A DNA stretch of 64,000 nt, from assembly GCA_013407085.1 (NCBI GenBank), contig JACCGJ010014588.1, positions 1 through 64,000 of the forward strand, written 5' to 3'. Shown one piece after another: positions 10,398 through 20,893 of this stretch (positions are counted from its first letter, which is position 1; every line of letters begins with the position of its first letter). The translations under genes were made by a program, and so were the position numbers. The stretch comes from Atriophallophorus winterbourni. Its lineage: Eukaryota; Platyhelminthes; Trematoda; Plagiorchiida; Microphallidae. The notes beneath the pieces are model-generated. The model was not told the origin of the DNA and searched no databases. It saw nothing but the letters and a program-made list of their open reading frames with translations.

Positions 10398-11906
10398 TTA
10401 GACCTCACGGGATCGAAGATTGTAGGGTCTAACCCTTTGTTGTTGTGAAACAAGGTGTTTTACATTTGGTTGAAGTGTAGTGGTTGGTCCAGAAATGTCT
10501 GAAGTGGCAGACTGTATGTCAGGTGTACAAAGGGTATCTGGAGGTGTTTCTGTTGGGTCAGTGTTTAATGGGTTTGGCGACTGATTCACTGGAGCCAGTT
10601 GACGGAGAGACACGGTCTCCTCGCGACCATCTGGCAAGCGGATATGGGCATACTGAGGATTACTCTCCAGAAGCTCCACCTCTTCCACCAGGGGGTCATA
10701 CTTGGAGGAACGAACATTTCTGCGATAAAGGACTGGTCCTGGCATCAAAAACCAATTAGGAAGACTCGTACCGACGGGAGACTTGCGATTATGCTTGGAC
10801 ATGCGCTCGTGAGGCGTCTCATTTGTAGCAGTGCATAAGAGAGACCGCATGGCGTGTAATGCTTCGGGAAGAACAAGTTCCCACTGCTCTGTCGTCAAAC
10901 CTCTATCTCGCAAGCATAATGAAACAGTTTTCCATAAGGTACCGTTCAGACGTTCTACCTGCCCATTACCTTGCGGGTTATAACTGGTGGTTCTACTCGT
11001 AGCAACTCCTCGAGAATGAAGAAAAGATTTAATGTCACTGGACATGAAGGATGACCCTTGATCTGAGTGTACGTATCCGGGCATACCAAAAATGGAAAAA
11101 CGTTCGGTGAGTCGGGAAATTACAGTAGAGCTGGTCATGTCAGGACATGGGAAAGCAAAGGGGAATCGAGAAAATTCGTCAATTGCTGTAAGCAAATATC
11201 GATTCCGAGTAGATGAAGGAATGGGCCCTTTAAAATCGATAGTGAGACGTTCAAAAGGATGTGTTGCTTTAATGAGTGGCTCATTGTAAGGACAGAAAAA
11301 ATTGGGCTTCAACTGGGAACATACAAGGCACTGTCGAATAACAGATTTGACGTCATCAAGAGAGAACGGAAGATTTTTAGATCGGATGAAATGAAATAAA
11401 CGTGTGATACCCGGGTGGCATAGTGAGTCATGAATGGACTTTAGTTCAGGAAGCGAATGTACACTAGCACAAAATCCACGGGACAAGGCATCAGCTACGG
11501 TATTATCAGGACCCGGTCGATACACCACGTCATAGGAAAACTGAGGGAGTTCTATACGCCAACGTTGGATTTTGTCGTTCTTGTTTTTACTGGCGATTTT
11601 CGTATCAAACATAAACGAAACGGAGCGTTGATCAGTGATTAGTTTAAAATGAGACCCAATGAGATAATGTCTCCATTTTCGAATTGCTTCAACGATCGCG
11701 CAAGCTTCCTTCTCGATCGCGGGATGATTACGCTCACTTGAAGAGAGTGTGCGGGAGAAGAAAGCAACCGGGCGTCCATTTTGGCTGAGAGTAGCTGCTA
11801 TTGCTACATCGGATGCATCTGTTTCGACAACGAGAGGTACGTCACGATCAACTGAGAAAAGGGATGCCTGCACTAATTCAGATTTCAGGGATGTGTAAGC
11901 GTTCAA
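10398..11906 (-). pseudogene. RNase H-integrase portion of gypsy polyprotein, unit 1
   Basis: A 502-codon open stretch. RNase H starts VVETDASDVAIAATLSQNG and continues to TDQRSVSFMFD. The integrase zinc-binding HHCC (HDSLCHPGITRLFH, CLVCSQ) is followed by the DDE core: Asp in TIDFKG, Asp in HSDQGSSF, Glu in QVERLNG. A C-terminal domain ends with SLRQLAPV, as in many animal gypsy elements. No chromodomain is evident. It is separated from the upstream part only by the corrupted segment. Confidence 0.88.
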
Positions 11907-12420
11907 AGCTTTCCGGAAACAGGTTGGGGAAGATTTTTTTTATTGTTGGAACCAGGAGGATTGATTTTATCGGAGGACACTGAGAGAAACCATAGAACTG
12001 ATGAGAACAAAAAACCCATTGAGGAATATAAGAGAAGGCAATTCCGATTATTTTCTCTGTTGTGGCTTGGCCTCCCGGGGTGGGGGGGGGGGGGGGGGGG
12101 TGGGGGGAGGCCGCTTAGTACGCATCAAAGCTTTCAGGGGTCTGTTTTTTTTTTTTTCATTTAACATTACCGCAGTTTTTACTTTCATAGCCCAACAAAA
12201 CTTTGATTTGCCGACCGATGGAAAAATTACATTTGGGTGCGAATTTTTAGAGGTCGACCCGTATTTTTTCACGGACCTTGTAGAAATTTGGTTGAAGTGG
12301 GTTGGGGAAACTTTCGTGATTTCCTTTTCGTTCTCGGGCCCCACATTATAGTAATGTTTATCAACCCCGTAAACGAACGGTTCTTTGAAAGAGATTCGTC
12401 ACGAATTAATTCATCCATGG
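11907..12420. other. Corrupted segment in unit 1 gypsy element
   Basis: Compared with 36052-36420 in unit 2, almost every short homopolymer is lengthened and bases are added. This includes a run of about 20 G at 12079 onward. The pattern looks like poor base calling rather than mutation. Confidence 0.7.
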
Positions 12421-14062
12421 CACGTTGAAAACAGGCAACCCCGTTGGTTACCCCGAAAGGGATACGCCGTAATTGATACAAATTGCCACAAGCCTCAAAC
12501 GCCGTATAGAGTCGGTCATTTTGCTTTATTGGAACCTGGTGATATGCACTTTGTAAATCAAGTGCACTGAAGACCGCGAATTGTGAAATTTTTTCAATCA
12601 AGGCGTCGATTCTCGGCAAAGGGTACGCATCTAATAAAGTATACCGATTGATTGTCTGGCTGTAGTCAACAACCATGCGCTTTTTGTGTTTTTCATTCGT
12701 TGTCACCAGAACCTGTGCTCGCCAAGGTGATTGGGAGGGTTCGATTATATCATCATTGAGTAGTTTCGTGATTTCTGAACGAAAAAAGAGTTCATCATCG
12801 TGACTATGTCTTCTTGACTTTGTAGATAAAGGACGACAATCTCGTTGTAAGTGAGTGAAAAGTGATGTTGGCGGTAGCAGGGCGACCGACAAACTACAGA
12901 GAGAGAATGGTGGTTTCATTCCTTCAAACGGTATTTCAACTGATCGATGGCGTTGAAGAAAGTCGTGTCCTAGCAAAACATCGGCGCATAGATTTGGAAG
13001 AATAGATAGTTTTATGTTTTGGTAGACGTCATTTTTATGTACGATGGACACAAAGCAATGGCCTTTCGTTTGGCTCAGCATGAAAGTAGAAGCCAATATG
13101 ATTTGATTAGTAGATTCGAGGACGGGCCAGCGATTTTGTTGCACGATTGTTTCAGAAACGAAGTTTTCAGAGCTTCTGGTATCGACTAAAGCTTGTAGAG
13201 GTACACCATTGACAATTATTTGAGTAACTGCTTTGGCAAGACTGGTTGGGGCTGCAGCTGTGATTATGGCAGAAGAAAGAAAAGGAGTAGCAAAAGAAGC
13301 ATGTTTCGATTTGTCACTCGAACGGCATACTTTGTGGAAATGTCCTTTTTTTTCACAAGACTTACACAAAGCATCTTTCGCAGGACACTTATAGCGCGGA
13401 TGACGATCGTATCCACAAAAGAAACAACTGGAACGTGTGGTAGCCAGAGTTGTCTCAGAACTGAAAGGAGTTGAATCGGTCGTGGCGTGAGACGCATCGA
13501 TTGCAGCAGCACTGTAATTACTAGGTGCAGGCTGGATAAACGAATGAGATTGACGTTGGGCCAAATCGAGGGCCTTTGCCTGGTCGAAAGCAGTTTGAAC
13601 ATCCAATGTCTTGTTTTCCAACAACCTCTGACGAATGGCGTTAGACAAAAGACCGCTTATGAAAGCGTCCCGAATAGCATCTTGTTGGTTTTGTTCAGCA
13701 CTAACGACTTTAAAGTTACAATCCTTTGCAAAATTACGCAATTTCTGCATGAACTGGTCAAGCGTTTCGTCGCGATTTTGTTTACAAGTGGCAAGGATAT
13801 GTCTTGAGAATATCTCGTTTTTGGGCTGAACATAAAGAGAATTCAGAGTACTGATGGCTAAATCGTAGTCGGTGCATTGAGAAATGACTTTATAGACAGC
13901 AGGCGATAGGAAATGGATAAGAGTCTTCAGTTTGTCTGGTTTGAGAGATTCAACTGTATCGAGGAAATTCGTAAAGGTCAAAAACCAGTGTTCCCATGAA
14001 TCGGTAGCATCTGCAGCGTTGGGATCGGTATCGAAGCGTTCAGGACGGAGTAAACGATCCAT
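12370..14062 (-). pseudogene. Gag-protease-RT portion of gypsy polyprotein, unit 1
   Basis: Starts at ATG 14062 (MDRLLRPERFD). The gag region is about 210 residues, followed by two CX2CX4HX4C zinc knuckles (CFFCGYDRHPRYKC, CKSCEKKGHFHKVC). The protease site reads VDTRSS, where unit 2 has the normal VDTGSS; the change should inactivate the enzyme. RT begins with RAQVLVTTNEKHKKRMVVDY and runs to FGVTNGVACFQRAMDELI. The frame then enters the corrupted segment and is lost, so the catalytic box is not readable here. Gag and pol share one frame without a frameshift site. Confidence 0.85.
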
Positions 14063-14065
14063 TTT

Positions 14066-14079
14066 TTTAGTTGATTAAA
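14066..14079 (-). promoter_or_regulatory. Putative self-priming primer-binding site, gypsy element unit 1
   Basis: One base after the 5' LTR the sense strand reads TTTAATCAACTAAA. This is a perfect 14-bp complement of TTTAGTTGATTAAA inside the LTR. No TGG-starting tRNA-type site is present before the gag ATG. The arrangement resembles Tf1/sushi self-priming; this is an inference. Confidence 0.55.
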
Positions 14080-14080
14080 T

Positions 14081-14258
14081 TGTAACGAGATAGAGTGAAT
14101 AAAAATTCCAAACGATTGAGAAGATAACGCCTGATAGAAAGGCTTTAATCAACTAAAGAACACGAGTATGAGCTACAACAAAAAGAAAAAGGCTAGATGT
14201 GTAATACGGTAAAATAAGCGTGTGTATACAATAAAAGGAATGTCAAAACAACACGACA
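14081..14258 (-). repeat. 5' LTR of gypsy element, unit 1
   Basis: 178 bp. On the sense (minus) strand it contains TTTAGTTGATTAAA at LTR positions 102-115 (14144-14157), complementary to the sequence just after the LTR. Confidence 0.9.
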
Positions 14259-14263
14259 TTAGT

Positions 14264-14660
14264 CACTCTAAAAGCTGCGGAGCATGAAACCTTCATGCGC
14301 TTGTGATGCACATCCATAGTCTATATCCACCGATGGAGGCCAACATCAACTCCATTTTGTTGACATCATTTTATTACCAGTGCCTGTCATTTTACACATC
14401 AGCAATACGGATGTTCGTCACTGACGCTTTTCGTTTTTATCAGTTCATTTCTCCGATCGGGAAAAAAGTCGATTGATCTGGACGTATGATCAAAGTACGG
14501 TAGCCTGATTTGTCATCATTGATGAGCTATGCATTTTAGCTCCTCGTCATGCTAACCCGACTGCCACCATCTCGCCGCTGCATTTGATCATGCCGCGTGG
14601 TTACATTTTTACTCAAGCACTTTCAAACCGAGCAACTAACCTACTTGCTATTTTTGTCTA
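14264..14660. other. Unannotated gap between gypsy and MULE relics, unit 1
   Basis: No recognisable coding or repeat content. Confidence 0.3.
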
Positions 14661-14670
14661 AATTTCCGGC

Positions 14671-15130
14671 ATGTTCAACAGTCACTTAATCCCCAGTTTG
14701 ATAACTTATGAAGAATGCAACCCCCTCTGTCTCACGGATTTCGTTCACATCTGGTCTGTCATTAGGCACACTAATGACATTACCGCTAAAATGTGCCATC
14801 TCGTGGACACTCAACAAGCATCAAAACTACATAAGAAGGAAAGACCCAACATGCACTCTCCCGTCCCTCCATCAAGTGACGCCATGTTTGATGTTCCAAA
14901 TATATACAGAGATTTGTTGCTGTATGATTCTAAAGACCATAGTGACGATGCAAGATTTTTTATCTTCGGTGATCGAAGTCTGGTTGGTGCACTGTCTCTT
15001 TTCAAGATGTAGTTTGCTAATGGGATGTTCAAGGTTGTACCTTCGCTTTTCTACCAGTTATACATTTTCAATATAATGAAGGCGTCACGCCACCAGCAAT
15101 TTACTGTCTTTTACAAAAAACAAACGGGAT
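14671..15130 (+). pseudogene. MULE-type transposase relic, unit 1
   Basis: A 113-codon open frame ends DARFFIFGDRSLVGALSLFK M-stop. After the TAG the same frame continues FANGMFKVVPSLFYQLYIF. This matches the MULE transposase catalytic-region signature (WFADGTFK.VP.LF.QLY), so the TAG probably replaces a Trp codon and ADG has become ANG. The first catalytic Asp of the family is therefore lost. It is a dead DNA-transposon fragment, about 150 residues of a much longer family. Confidence 0.6.
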
Positions 15131-15332
15131 TAAGTGACTGAAGATTAATTGACTTGGTGTTTAAATGTCTGGGGATTAAGTGTCAGTAAACCTTTCCAAC
15201 GTCACTTACGTTCGCCTACATATCTTGCAACACAAAAGAATTGTGAATTGGTTATTGGGTTTATTTTTCCCTTCGCGAGAGCCGGTGACGATTTTGAGGG
15301 TTCTTGCGCCTCTCTTGAAGTGCCTCGGCGAT

Positions 15333-15450
15333 TGTTCGAGTGCGTCTCTCTAGCCTTTGCACGACCAGGTGCAACCTGCAAGGCAGCAGGGATTTTTCCT
15401 CACGGTTCACTCCCGAAGCCTTTCCCGCATTCGGGTATGCCGCAAGGCAC
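15333..15450 (-). repeat. Fragment of the RTE-linked 5' module
   Basis: Shares TTCGAGTGCGTCTCTCTAGCC, the CAAGGCAGCAGGGA block and the CCCGAAGCCTTTCCC block with 4480-4660. It is directly followed by a DR1 repeat. Confidence 0.55.
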
Positions 15451-15728
15451 GGATGTGCAATCGTTCAGAAATTTTTGTGCTGTACGGCTTACATCGTGCT
15501 AAATTGATTGGCCAGAGATACTGAGCGGCATGCTGTAACACGCTGGAGTCTCACTACCATTTCTATTCCCACCCTCATATCTGCCTAGGCCTGGGCAACC
15601 TGACAGTATCCTAGCCCACGTGCAGTCTCTGACTGTGCGGCACTCTGCCTGGATCAGGCTTTTGCATTCATACATACTCTGACTGTGCGGCACTTTGCCT
15701 GGATCAGGCTCGTGCTTTCATACATACA
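15451..15728 (-). repeat. Dispersed repeat DR1, full copy with duplicated end
   Basis: Both halves in minus orientation, with the terminal segment (CTCTGACTGTGCGGCACT..CCTGGATCAGGCT) present twice in tandem at 15627-15658 and 15677-15710. Confidence 0.6.
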
Positions 15729-16552
15729 TCCATACATATTACGCAGAATTAAACAGGCAAATAACAGCACTTTCCTTCTCTCCCGGTTGTCACCATGATC
15801 TGATTTGTCCAGCGATTTCGTGCCCGTGGGCTCTTGACGAATTGCATCTAATTCACTAGCGGCTAACGTCCATCTACTCATGTTCCCGAAAATGTTGTCG
15901 CTCGATCCGTTCCCATGCATCGTCACCATCGTGGACAGCATTACATTGGTATCAAGTGTCTAAATATCACAGAACCACGGTAGTTTAAAATCGTTAAACG
16001 ATGGGGAAGGGTGTAACCTAAACAGCTAGTAGAAGATTAAGCACAGACACTGGTATGAGGTGCATACACCTAGGATCAAAGATGCATTCAAGCAAGTGTT
16101 GTAAATGATTAGAGCCTCATCGGCAATGCAGCGTTCTTGTGGCTTTCGCTGTCATGCATCATAACATGGTTAATCAAACACTGTTCTCATGCAATTCTCT
16201 CGAAATCTGATTTCTTGTGTGTTTGCGATTGCTGTGTTCTTTCTTACGGTGCTTTTTGCTCTTACGGTATGTCAGAGGGTATTGTTCTGCCTGTCTATTG
16301 CCCGAGAGATCGTGATTTTTACTCTTTGCTAGTGCTCTTCACTTCTCTACACTGTCTTTCTCATTACTCTTCCGTCTCGCTTTATAAAAGGGCATTGCCA
16401 GGAATTAGGGACAACTAATTTTTAATGTGCATCCTTACCACCCTAACATGTGCCTCACACAATTAACCCATAGCTCAGTTAACTTGGCTACGCATGGTTT
16501 GTGCATCGGCATTAACATTTGTCCACCTGCATGGCTGTGTTTCTTAACCAAA
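15729..16552. other. Unannotated stretch, unit 1
   Basis: No recognisable gene or repeat was seen. Short open frames are not supported. Confidence 0.3.
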
Positions 16553-16840
16553 GGTTGTCATAGCCGAGGGTGGCAGTGGGGATAAGCTCCCACTGTTTAT
16601 AAAATGCTCCATTAAGGCATGCGTCTCAAATAGCCTCTGACAACCAACTCCAGCTTCTGGCATGCACGAGTGGCTCTCCGAGCCCGGCGGAACTGCTTCT
16701 ACCAACAGGAGAAGGGGCGAAGGCGAGTGACTGGCGCCTGTAAACCAGTTTGCTTCGAGCAGATGTAGCTCGTAAGCCCGGGAGGGCATTTCATCTAAGG
16801 GAAGGAAAACCCTGATTTTAAACCTCCGTGGCCTTGTTAA
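16553..16840 (+). repeat. RTE-linked 5' module, solitary copy
   Basis: From GGTTGTCATAGCCGAGGGTGG to about AAACCCTGATTTT. It matches, in opposite orientation, the 5' part of the insertion at 4251-4931 (shared TATAAAATGCTCC, GCGTCTCAAATAGCCTCTGA and GCCCGGCGGAACTGCT). Confidence 0.65.
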
Positions 16841-17137
16841 TAAATCGTGTAATGGATGGTTAGGGGTATGGAATGTTTTATAAAGCAAGATAAGGTGTCC
16901 TCTGATTAGTCGATAGGGAAAATCGAACAGCTCCAGTTGAGCTATCCTTTCTTTATATGTTTTGTTTCGGATGCTCAGAACTATTTTTGTTGAGCGATGA
17001 TATATTAGCTGCATAGGTTCCACAACCCGCTTGAGCCACGAAGACCACGACTGCACACCGTATTCCATGACTGGTCTCGAGTATGTATTCATGATTCTTG
17101 GGAATATCTGGACACCGAGACATAACCATTAACAATC
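16841..17137 (-). pseudogene. CR1-like RT C-terminal fragment, unit 1
   Basis: Minus-strand frame with IMNTYSRPVMEYGVQSWSSW, YKERIAQLELFDFPYRLIRG and HLILLYK, typical of the region after the RT in CR1/Jockey elements. It is 5' and 3' truncated and runs into the RTE-linked module. Confidence 0.7.
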
Positions 17138-19320
17138 CTATTTAGATTGTTTATTACCTAATATGTAGCCGTGAGATCTTCTACTAGGTGCTTTTGCCAA
17201 ACAAACAGTTGCTTTAATTTTCTTATTTTGATAATCATGTTATTTCCGGTACGGTACAAGAGAAACACTCTTATTAATTTCAAATATAATATTATTAGTG
17301 TCTTTTGACATTAAAATTTCTAGATTTATTCGCTTTATAATAACTTCGCAGTAAAATCAAATGTAGAAGTTTAAGCTTAAAAGTTTTTTGATCATAATGG
17401 CATGTGTATTTTTCTCAAATCAACTCAATACACATTCCAATAATAATTGAATGGATAAGCAACATTCTTTGTCAACTATAAACGAATTACAGATTTCATA
17501 AATAATTCTTCCGATTTCCGCTACGTTCTAAAACATTGCTCGTATTCATATCTGACAAGCAAAAGAAAAGTTTACCATTAAATTTAAATTTTCACCGATG
17601 ACTATCAATGAAATTATTCCAATGTTTAACTTTGTCTGATAATTTTAAAGAATTTTTAAGCGACCCCGCAACCAGATTCGTGCTGTCTGCACTCATCACT
17701 TAGAGCCATTAAGATCACGATTAATTTGTGTTTGAAACAGTAAAAGAATTTTCAACATGTTGCTCTTGTCGGCCACTGTTGGATAAGATTGGTACGAAAA
17801 ATCTGTTCAATCACACGTACCGGAACACATGTAGATAGGGTTTGAACCCATGATCATGAACGATAAATTGTCAATTGCATGAATCACCGTCACACATGCA
17901 CCATGACTGACTTTGTGATGCTTAAACTCATAAAGAGACAGAACTATCTGGATCCGCATTGGTTTGAAACAGTGGAAAAATTATACACAAGTTGCGCTTT
18001 TGTAATACTGTGTATAACAGAGCAACACAAACCTAAACTATATTAACAATCGTAATTTCAATTATCAAGTGTATGCATGAATATCGACGGCTCCGGACCT
18101 TTTATACTTTTTTCGAAATTAATTTTTCCATAAGGAGATAAATAAATAAATAAATAAATAAATAAGTTAATTTTATTCTTGGAAATCCAAGGCATGTTGA
18201 CTATGATCAATAATTTCCAAAAGGTTTGTACAATCAGATTGTAGTATGTACATTTGCAAAATCAATTTTAATAATCATTTCTTCAGCGGAATTCAACGTT
18301 CAATAAATATAAAGTTAACAGTATTTAAAGTTGCTTTCAGATAATCTGAACGTGATCTGATATAGTACAAATTCACAGTTATTGCGGAGAACAGTCAATG
18401 AATGATCCTGGCAGCACTGATGTTTAAATGTGGTACTAGACTTTGAGAAGCCATAATTATGAGTCAATGACAGATATTATTATTACAGCGCCTTGTGAAA
18501 ATAATTGTTATTATAATAAATGATGCGCTTCATAGTGTCAAACCTTCTTGTACTTTTTATTATAGTTAATTTTTCAAGTCTTGGTATGGCATATAGAATA
18601 GATGTTAATTAGAAGAGGATTGAGAAAAAGATAAGCGCTTGAATATGTACTACAAGGCCTTCGTTTTGGAAATTAATCCGCGAAATCGTGTGAGTCTCTT
18701 TTCTTGAGAAAAAATCATTTATTCATAAATACTCATGAGTAGCAAATTGGAATTTTTCACGGACTTGCCAGAAAAGAGCGTTTTTGGCCTTAAGGTGGCC
18801 ACTGGCATGTAAAAATGATGATGTAACGTTTAATTTTGTATCTTAAAAAATATTTAATTGAATTGATTTAAATTTTATGTGCCGTTTGCATATATAAAGT
18901 TGTATTAGTGTTTTAAATTTTATGTGATTTCCTTGTAAAACAAATGTTTCGTAATTATTTAAATAAAAATATTTGTTCGAAAAAAACGCTTATTTTTTTC
19001 ATGTTCGTGTGGACAAGGTAAAAGGTGTATAATGAATAAAATTGTTTTTGCATGATTTTTGGAATGCATATGGTGCGATAAGATACAAAACACATAAGTT
19101 AACCGTGTTTGAGTAGTTGTGCATACGAGAAAAATATTCATGCAAGTTTGCGTAAGAAAAAGCACACTTATAACCAACATAGGTCCAAAACTAAGAGAGA
19201 TACACTGTTAAAACACATTTATTGCACACCTTGGCACGTTTTACATACACATGCAAGGACACAAAACTTTCCAACGTTTTATGCACCAAGATTTTCATTA
19301 GTTACCCTTTGTATACGTTC
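17138..19320. other. AT-rich intergenic DNA, unit 1
   Basis: About 2.2 kb without recognisable coding sequence. It holds an AAAT microsatellite (18137-18165) and a weak tRNA-like B-box on the minus strand near 17835. Confidence 0.4.
18137..18165 (+). repeat. AAAT microsatellite, unit 1
   Basis: About seven tandem AAAT units; the same length in unit 2 (42170-42198). Confidence 0.9.
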
Positions 19321-19321
19321 G

Positions 19322-20893
19322 CATAGATGACGCACTAATTGCCAGAAGGTTATCGACGAAACATGTTGAAAATCTTCGTGAGATGTTTCAGCGTCTATCT
19401 CGTTATGCAGTTATCGTGCACTCGATTTAATGGCTCTTCAATGTAGATGCACACGATTTCCTTGATCATTGTGTTGATTCCACCGCGAAAATTGGTGACA
19501 ATTTCAATCCGTCAGCTGAGTCAATTTTTCGGCTAATTAAATTACTAATTGCGCTTTATACCTCATTGTGCGAAGTTAGCACAAATCCTTGAAGATTTAC
19601 GCAATGGACGAGAATTTTCAATCACCGAGGAAGAAAACTAAGATTTGCTGGCACTTAAAACTGCCCTCAATGAAGCACTCATATGTCTATTAAGGTGAAT
19701 GCTCGCCTAACACTAATCACAAATGCACCAGGCGAAAGGTTGGCCCAGTACTCCAACAAGAAGTTAAAAACAGCGAAAATAGTACATTTGTTGAGAGCTG
19801 CTTTTTGTATATCACTTTATTCGTCCTTTTCGGCATCAACTTGAAAGTCGTGAATTTACGGTTTACACTGATCACAAAACGTTAACATCAGCACTCGTGG
19901 TGACATCAGATTCTGATTCACCCCGCGAGACCCGTCAGTTAGATTATATTTCCTAATTCAAGAGCGACATCCGATACATTTTAGCTCGTCAAACACAGTC
20001 GCGGATACTTTCCCTCTAATACAGTTAAGTGTCATCGAGCTGCCAGAATTTGACTTTTAACATTGAGAGTGTTTGCAGCAAAATGACCATGTGCTGAATC
20101 GAATACATTACTTCACAATTGAGTGAAAGCCGTAGTATTCCTATACCCAGCAGATCTGGTTCGTGGTGTATACTGAGAAAGCTAATACGATTGACCCTTG
20201 CAATTCAGAGCGTTGGTTTGAGACATTGCTCTTGGTGCTTCTTAGTATCCGTATAATCGTAAAACAAGACCCGTGTGGCTCAGATGCTGAAATGTTGTAC
20301 GGAAGTACGCTTAATCTAACTAGCAAATTCTTGTCATCTTCCGATTCACAATTAGATCCTACAGATAAGCATTATGTCAGTAGACTTGTCAGCTTCATGA
20401 AATTATTACGAGCTATCCCAACTAGTCAAGACGCTCAATCGTTCTACATTCCAGCTGACTTTTTATTGGCGACGTCGTGTTTTTGCGAGCTAATCATTAC
20501 GTCGAACACTTCAGACAACATACACTGGTCGTTTACAAGGTGCTCAGCAGGTATCCCAAGTACTTCGTTATTTACCGGAATGGATCACGAGAAGCAGTCA
20601 GTATCGATAATTTAAAAGTTGCTTACGCAGAACACACATTGAAAGCGAATGGAAATCCCCCGAAAGTCGCATTCAGAGGTCAAACCAACACTAACACGCT
20701 TCTTCATTTGTATAAAGTGAAACCATCAGTAACTCGACTTCCACTGTTAAACATACACTATATTCGTCTCTCAAATTACCCGACACCAACAGACAAACAC
20801 CTTCTGGTAGTAAAGTTCACTTTCCCCCTAAGTTTGATGACTTTATACCCTATTGCTTTGTTTAAGCGTCATATTTTGTTCCCGACAATCTAG
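19322..20893 (+). pseudogene. Decayed Ty3/gypsy pol of a second family, unit 1
   Basis: The RT end contains IDDALIARRLSTKHVENLRE, FQRLSRYAVIVHS and FLDHCVDSTAKIG. RNase H has EFTVYTDHKTLTSAL and RQLDYIS-stop. The integrase C-terminal part is in 20163-20615 (LLLVLLSIRIIVKQD, YVSRLVSFMKLLRA, FYIPADFLLAT), continuing in another frame at 20477-20893 (VVYKVLSRYPKYFVIYRNGS, EAVSIDNLKVAY). Stops and frameshifts and a missing integrase core show old decay. No LTRs were recognised. Confidence 0.75.

Larger units (their letters stand above)
10176..14258 (-). mobile_element. Ty3/gypsy LTR retrotransposon, unit 1 copy
   Basis: Complete insertion with 178-bp LTRs (10176-10353 and 14081-14258, TGT...ACA ends) and a 5-bp target duplication TTAGT (10171-10175 and 14259-14263). 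Coding is on the minus strand: gag with two zinc knuckles, protease, RT, RNase H and integrase in a single frame. Only 18 bases separate the 5' LTR from the gag ATG, so there is no room for a normal leader. The span 11907-12420 is corrupted by many insertions and a long G run compared with unit 2, making this copy 118 bp longer. Confidence 0.92.

Noticed and set aside
12048..12344. Proline-rich minus-strand frame
   Set aside because: Produced by the G run in the corrupted gypsy segment.
14259..14290. Possible terminal basigin exon just after the gypsy element
   Set aside because: It would need the TAG of the target duplication as acceptor, with no pyrimidine tract and only eight residues; too weak.
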